A stretch of DNA of 64,000 nt from Humulus lupulus (Eukaryota; Streptophyta; Magnoliopsida; Rosales; Cannabaceae), in contig NC_084798.1 of NCBI RefSeq assembly GCF_963169125.1, forward strand, positions 169,165,980 to 169,229,979. The letters are read 5' to 3'. A program made the translations under genes and the position numbers. Below are positions 59,069 to 64,000 of the stretch, in pieces; the first letter of the stretch is position 1; the number at the start of each line of letters is the position of its first letter. The notes under the pieces are model-generated. The model was not told the DNA's origin. It saw only the letters and a list, made by a program, of their open reading frames with translations, and did no database searches.

Positions 59069-59590
59069 GGATGAAGCTCACCTCTTATGAAAACTCTGGC
59101 CAGAGGGAAGATCTCTTGGGGAATGAATTCAGGGTACCACACACCTCCGACTGCAAAGAAATACTTGTCCCAATTCCAATGGGAGCTTTCGAAATCAGTG
59201 AAAATTGTTCGATCTTTTTTAGGAGAGAGGTAGAAGGTCTTCCAGGGCTTTCCTTCTATTGCTTTATTTGTTGATTTGGTAAAGCACGTGTAGATATCAT
59301 CTGACATTCCCGAGATCTCCGATCATCTGAGCCCCAACTATTGATTGAATGGCATTTGGGAGAAACTGAGAAATGTGAGCCCCAGAATTTGAAATTATCT
59401 GGACCAGCAAAGCAGGAAGAGGAAACCAGAGCCATTCAATATGTCTCAGGCTCATAACAATCTCACCAGGCTTGACCACATCTTTAAATCGCCATTCTCT
59501 TAGCTCAAAGTCCGTGAGCATTCTGACTGTAATGTTGTCTGGGACGTCAAATGATTTGCATATACGATCAAGTGCAACTTACCCCTCGCG
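59020..59590 (-). pseudogene. Antisense ORF of the non-autonomous element, copy 1
   Basis: On the minus strand two frames read MLTDFELREWRFKDVVKPGE, then after a stop YLSPKKDRTIFTDFESSHWN and YFFAVGGVWYPEF. The pattern of a Trp near FFxVGGxW resembles plant retrotransposon ORFs of the KGWKxRFFFV type. Antisense ORFs of this kind are described in Tat-lineage elements. The same frames occur in copy 2 (about 60728-61300). Function unknown. Confidence 0.45.
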
Positions 59591-59985
59591 GTCCACTGGT
59601 TCAGGAGATGAACAAGAAGACATGATTAGGAAGATTGAGGGATTGATTGCCTACAAAAGTGAAGGAGAAATGATCTTAGGGTTTTTCCTATGTTCTTCTC
59701 TAAGAAAATCAAAGTACGAGTTGAAAGATTTGAAAACGAAGTAATTTGAATTGAAACAAAAGAGTGGGAGAGGAAATATCGTAATTGAGTGCAATACTCG
59801 GTAATAGTGTTCACATTTAATTTGGAATGACGTTTGTTAGGGGAAAATGTGATCATGCGTCTGCAACCCACCTCGATTGACGGGAAGCGACGACTTTAGG
59901 CGAAAATTTTGGAGATGAAGAGTCGGCCCAAGGTTCGAACGGTTTGACGTGCATACCACATTTGAAACTTGAGCCAGGGTGCATC

Positions 59986-60408
59986 TGTTGGGCCCAAAAT
60001 ATTCGGCCCAAAGGGCTTTTCCATTTTAAGTAAGTTGAAGCAGAGCATTCTGGCCCATTCAGAAGCTCTAGAATCAGAAGCCGCGGGTCAAAGGTGGTCT
60101 ACGCCTCTGTCCTCTGCATACTTAATAGATCCAAAAACATTTTGGAGGGAAATTCAGTTATTCCTCCGACCAACTAGGGAACAAACTTAACCAACTAACC
60201 ACCAAATATTTTATATTCTATAAATACCGAGTTCTCATTAGATGAGGGGATCGAAATCTGACTTAATCATTGGAGTGTATTTCTTGCAGGTACTCCCCTA
60301 TGGTTCGACGATCAACAGAGTCATCTTCATTGACGGAGAAGCACTAGAGAACCGAAATTCATTGACAAGTACCTCCAGATTTAGAATGAAAAAGTTGTTG
60401 CATCAACA
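59986..60408 (+). repeat. LTR 2 of the tandem non-autonomous element (423 bp)
   Basis: It begins TGTTGGGCCCAAAATATTCGG and ends TTGCATCAACA, with a TATA box at 60219-60226. It serves as 3' LTR of internal unit 1 and 5' LTR of internal unit 2. Confidence 0.92.
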
Positions 60409-60503
60409 AATTGGCGCCATCTGTGGGAAGAATTTCCTCTCTAGCAACATCGTTAAGTCAAGAAACTTCCCAAATAATCAAGATTCACTCGAACACGAAA
60501 GCC

Positions 60504-60776
60504 ATGCCACCCAAAAACAACGGAGCACCAGGTCCAGTCGTCCAGATCGCCCGCGCAATGGATGTCGGTGATCAAATCAACAGGATGTGTCGACTACTGG
60601 AAGCCAGTCAGCAAAGTTCTAATGAAGCTATCAAGACACTGACCGAAGCTCAGGCCAGGCTAGAAGCTGAGATCGCCGAATTGCAAAGAACAAACGAAGA
60701 AACACAGAGGACCAGATCAATGGACAATCCTTTAAACGCAACATATTTACACGAAAGAAGGGAAAGAACAAAGTAA
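60504..60776 (+). CDS. Short gag-like ORF, copy 2
   Basis: This 90-codon frame is nearly the same as 58796-59068: MPPKNNGAPGPVVQIARAMD at the start and the same coiled segment with LTEAQARLEAEIAELQ. The open frame survives in both copies. It is too short for a complete gag; I do not assign more. Confidence 0.6.
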   Translation: MPPKNNGAPGPVVQIARAMDVGDQINRMCRLLEASQQSSNEAIKTLTEAQARLEAEIAELQRTNEETQRTRSMDNPLNATYLHERRERTK

Positions 60777-61300
60777 GGATGAAGCTCACCTCTTATGAAA
60801 ACCCTGGCCAGAGGGAAGATCTCTTGGGGCAAGAATTAGGGGTACCATGCACCTCCGATTGCAAAGAAATACTTGTCCCAATTCCTATGGGAGCTGTCGA
60901 AATTGGTGAAAATTGTTCGATCTTTTTTAGGAGAGAGGTAGAAGGTCTTCTTGGGCCTTCCTTCTATTGCTTTATTCATCATTTTGGTAAAGCACGTGTA
61001 GATATCATTCGACATTCTTGAGATCTTCGATCATCTGAGCCCCAACTATTGATTGAATGGAATTTAGGAGAAACTGAGAAATGTGAGCCCCAGAATTTGA
61101 AATTATTTGGACCAGCAAAGCAGGAAGAGGAAACCAGAGCCATTCAATATGTCTCAGGCTCATGAAGATCTCACCAGGCTTGACCACATCTTTAAATCGC
61201 CATTTTTTAGCTCAGATTCCGTGAGCATTCGGACTGTAACGTTGTCTGGGACGTCGAATGATTTGTGTATATGATCGAGTGCAACTTTGTACCCCTCATG
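60728..61300 (-). pseudogene. Antisense ORF of the non-autonomous element, copy 2
   Basis: It repeats the minus-strand frames of copy 1 (MVKPGEIFMSLRHIEWLWFP and following) with different stops. Both copies carry the same exon-like segments, so the ORF was in the element before tandem duplication. Confidence 0.4.
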
Positions 61301-61697
61301 GTGCACTGGTTTAGGAGATGAACAAGAAGATATGATTAGGAAGATTGAGGGATTGATTTCCTATGAAAGTGAAAGAGCAAATGATCTTAGGGTTTTTTCC
61401 TATGTTCTTCTCTAAGAAAATTGAAGTACGAGTTGAAAGATTTGAAAACGAAGTAATTTGAATTTAAACAATAGAGTGGGAGAGGAAATATTGTAATTGA
61501 GTGCAATACTCGGTAATAGTGTTCACATTTAATTCAGAATGACGTTTGTCAGGGGACAATGTGATCATGCGTCTGCAGCCCACCTCAATTGAAGGGAAGT
61601 GATGGATTTAGGCGAAAATTTTGGAGATGAAGAGTCGGCCCAAGGATCCAACGGTTTGATGTGCATACCACATTCGAAACTCGGGCCGGGGGGCATC

Positions 61698-62117
61698 TGT
61701 TGGGCCTAAAATATTCGGCCCAAAGGGCTTTTCCATTTTAATTAAGTTGAAGCGGAGCGTTCTGGCCCTTGCAGAAGCTCCAAAATCAGAAGCCGTGGGT
61801 CAGTGGCGGTCTACGCCTCTGTCCTCTGCATACTCAATAGATCCAAAAGTATTTTGGAGGGAAATTCAGTTATTCCTCCGACCAATCAGGGAACAAACTT
61901 AACCAACTAACCACCTAATATTTTTTATTCTATAAATACCGAGTTCTCATTAGATGAGGGGATCAAAATCTGACTTAAGCATCGGAGTGTCTTTCTTGCA
62001 GGTACTCCCTGACGGTTCGACGATCAGCAGAGTCATCTTCATTGACGGAGAAGCACCGGAGAACTGGAGTTCATTGACAAGTACCTCCAAATTTAGAAAG
62101 ACAAAGTTGTTGCAACA
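61698..62117 (+). repeat. LTR 3 of the tandem non-autonomous element (420 bp)
   Basis: It begins TGTTGGGCCTAAAATATTCGG and ends TTGTTGCAACA. A TATA box lies at 61931-61938. No primer-binding site follows; instead the sequence returns to gypsy-like LTR DNA, so this is the outer 3' LTR. Confidence 0.9.
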
Positions 62118-62344
62118 ATAATTACAGTAACGGCGAAAGGGAAAACGAATATCGGTGTTAAAGATCCAGCTGGGAGCTAAGGACTCCAAGTAAGTTAGCC
62201 TTTCTCTTTCTTGGCTACAACATGAATATACTAGTGTGTGCTTGTAGTAGTAGATTACACTAGTTTTGTTTGGGTCATTAAGACTAGGGTATGCTTAATA
62301 CTTACTATTGCAATGCTTTTGCATTCTGCGGCTAAATGGTAAGC

Positions 62345-62600
62345 AGGTTCAGGTTGAAGCCAGAACCTTAGCATAATATAGTCCTGGTTGGAGCCAGGAC
62401 ACGGTAATAATATATAGTTCGGGCTGAATCCAGGACCCAGTAAGAATATATGGTCCGGGTAGAATCCATGACATGGTGAATATATAGTCCGGGTTGGAGC
62501 TAGGACATGGTGAATATATAGTTCGGGTTGGAGCCAGGACAATGGCAATAAAGTTCGGGTTAGATCCAGGACATTAACAGTGGAACCGGGTTGAGACCTG
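62345..62600. repeat. Minisatellite, unit about 36-40 bp, 6-7 copies
   Basis: Units contain a GGTTGGAGCCAGGACA-like core and a GAATATATAGTCCGG-like spacer with variation. The long minus-strand frame over it is a by-product. Confidence 0.85.
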
Positions 62601-62689
62601 TATCCCTTGTTTATGATTTAATTGCTTAGTCATGATGTGTGTTAAATATATTTGAATATTCTGATAATCTTTTGAGTGCAGGATATTAC

Positions 62690-63080
62690 GATATGAGTGA
62701 TATATTGTATGTTCTGGGAATTTTCTGAGTGCAGCTTATCGTGCTATGTGTGAACTTGGTTGTTAGAAACAACCAAAGTTATTGTTCGGTTATGGTTATC
62801 CATATTGTATGTTTTGGGAATTTTTTGAGTGCAGGTTATCGTGCTATGTGTGAACTTGGTTATTAGAAACAACCAAAGCTATTGTTCAGGTATGGTTATC
62901 CATATTGTATGTTCTCGTAATTTTCTGAGTGTAGGTTATCGTGTTATGTGTGAACTCGGTTGTTAGAAACAACCAAAGTTATTTTTTGGATATGGTTATC
63001 CATATTGTATGTTCTGGGGATTTTTCTGAATGGAGGTTGATATGATATGTATGAAAATGGGTTGTTGGGCGCAACCAATG
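62690..63080. repeat. Tandem repeat with 100-bp period, about 4 copies
   Basis: Each unit has ATATTGTATGTTCTGGGAAT, GTTATCGTGCTATGTGTGAA and TTAGAAACAACCAAAG. Starts near 62703, 62802, 62902 and 63002. Confidence 0.88.
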
Positions 63081-63571
63081 TGCTTGATTTTCTGTATGGA
63101 TATTATTAAGAATTGGATAGGGTTGGAATTTTTCCAATACCCTAGTGATCGATAGTGATACCTACCTTAGGTCAACATGTTACTGGGTTTCGTATATTTG
63201 TGTGCAAGGCTATTCTTCCTAAGCGTTTTCACTTATCTAGTTGTTTCATGTTGTAGGTAAGTGCAAAAGCAAAGTGGAGCAGTGAGCGTCAGAGTCTGCT
63301 TGTGGATATGTACATGTAGCCTAACCTGGGGCGGTTTTTGATGGATCACCATTTTGAAAAGAAAAAGCTGGAAGTTTGTTATTTCTTTTGGGATAATTGT
63401 TTTGTTATAACTCTGTGGAATGGACGTTGTATTTATGTTCGCTAAACTAAAAGTGTGCGCACACGACCTTTTCAAAAGTTTTTTTTATATGGATTTTTTT
63501 GGTACAATGATTTAAAGTAAATGTTTAAATTTCCACATGTTTTGGTCTTTTATGTTTTGAGGGTCGTGACA

Positions 63572-63760
63572 TCAATTTTGTAGGAAAATAGCCCAACTAC
63601 CTTCTTAATATTATATATTATCAAATATGCTCTTTAGCAAATTGTATTGATACAATTTCATTCTAAATACTTTAGTATCATGGTATATGTATATTAATTT
63701 TGTTTAATTAGTTTTTATTTTAAAGTTATGTTGATTTTTTTTCTTCATTTTTATAGGTTA
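63572..63760. other. AT-rich flank between two LTRs; nothing recognised
   Basis: This is 189 bp of AT-rich DNA between the GTGACA end at 63571 and the LTR start at 63761. It might be the original target DNA or leader sequence. Confidence 0.4.
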
Positions 63761-64000
63761 TGTTGTACCCTAAACATTAGCACGAGTTTATTCACTCAGC
63801 TAGGGTTACAACTGGCAGATGGATAAGTGAAAAAGTAGCCAAGTAGAACCTCTGGTTAACAATCATGTGAGTAGCTCAAGTTGGGACTTGGCAGACCCGC
63901 ATTCGGGTTATTATCAGATCGCCGCTTAGGATAACGATCCAGTTCGAGACCAATATTCCTTTGGGCGCTCTGAAGGTATTACGAACTAAGGATCAGATAA
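63761..64000 (+). repeat. Start of an LTR related to the solo LTR at 15559
   Basis: It begins TGTTGTACCCTAAACATTAG and follows 15559 onward (TTCACTCAGCTAGGGTTACA, GATCCAGTTCGAGAC) with substitutions and small indels. It runs off the window, so solo or full-length status is unknown. Confidence 0.88.

Larger units (their letters stand above)
62118..63571 (+). repeat. Piece of a gypsy LTR related to gypsy 3, to the end GTCGTGACA
   Basis: The phrase GAGCTAAGGACTCCAAGTAA at 62173 also occurs at 55417, followed on both sides by GGCTACAACATG. It holds two tandem arrays and ends GGGTCGTGACA at 63571. No coding region is seen. It may be the right-hand part of a second LTR of the family. Confidence 0.65.

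Noticed and set aside
1..64000. CRISPR arrays, rRNA or tRNA genes
   Set aside because: No regularly spaced short direct repeats with unique spacers and no rRNA or tRNA cloverleaf sequence were noticed; TGGTATCAGA words are primer-binding sites.

Overview
This window reads as nuclear DNA of a dicot plant. It holds one host gene at its left edge and about 58 kb of transposable elements, most of them broken. The plant origin follows from the spliced 3' end of a plant-type NUP205 gene, several Ty1/copia and Ty3/gypsy chromovirus elements, and a Mutator-like element (MULE) carrying a DUF1985/Ulp1-protease gene. I cannot name the species; nothing here is bacterial, viral or organellar.

Layout. 1-1687: 3' end of a copia element, apparently inside an intron of the host gene. 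1811-6038: the last 11 coding exons of NUP205, all with GT-AG introns and one continuous frame. About 6240-18395: a decayed MULE. A transposase relic is on + (7849-9733) and a DUF1985-Ulp1 relic on - (17734-12909). Its noncoding parts are littered with a short palindromic word, GTAACCAGTTAC and variants. Two foreign LTR-like insertions (10498-12750 and 15559-16300) lack the word. 18396-24319: two copies of a copia LTR-like repeat flanking a 2.86 kb block with an antisense spliced ORF, a GC-rich minisatellite and an LTR-like end, then a copia gag start. 24320-47999: chromovirus gypsy 1, with a 3.16 kb 5' LTR. It is split by a minus-strand copia (27873-31536) and by a complete insertion of gypsy 2 (35789-46956, target duplication AGTGT). 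Gypsy 2 itself carries a solo LTR (41833-44241, target duplication AAGTA). 48000-51707: a mosaic junction and the 3' half of another copia with its LTR. 51708-52727: an AT-rich relic, possibly of the same MULE family. 52728-about 58400: the 3' end of gypsy 3 and its long LTR. About 58400-62117: a small non-autonomous element present as LTR-internal-LTR-internal-LTR. 62118-63571: another LTR piece with tandem repeats. 63761-64000: the start of an LTR related to 15559-16300.

How the parts relate. The order of events is readable from interrupted frames: gypsy 1 landed in a copia gag, gypsy 2 landed in the gypsy 1 integrase, and a further LTR element landed in the gypsy 2 RNase H and collapsed to a solo LTR. 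The most interesting signal is the MULE. A DUF1985-type gene together with a short DNA word repeated only in that element's noncoding DNA resembles the VANC/VANDAL anti-silencing arrangement known from Arabidopsis. A second theme is that several unrelated LTRs each carry one block of repeated GC-rich or palindromic words private to that family. All coordinates and comparisons were made by eye; no database search was possible.
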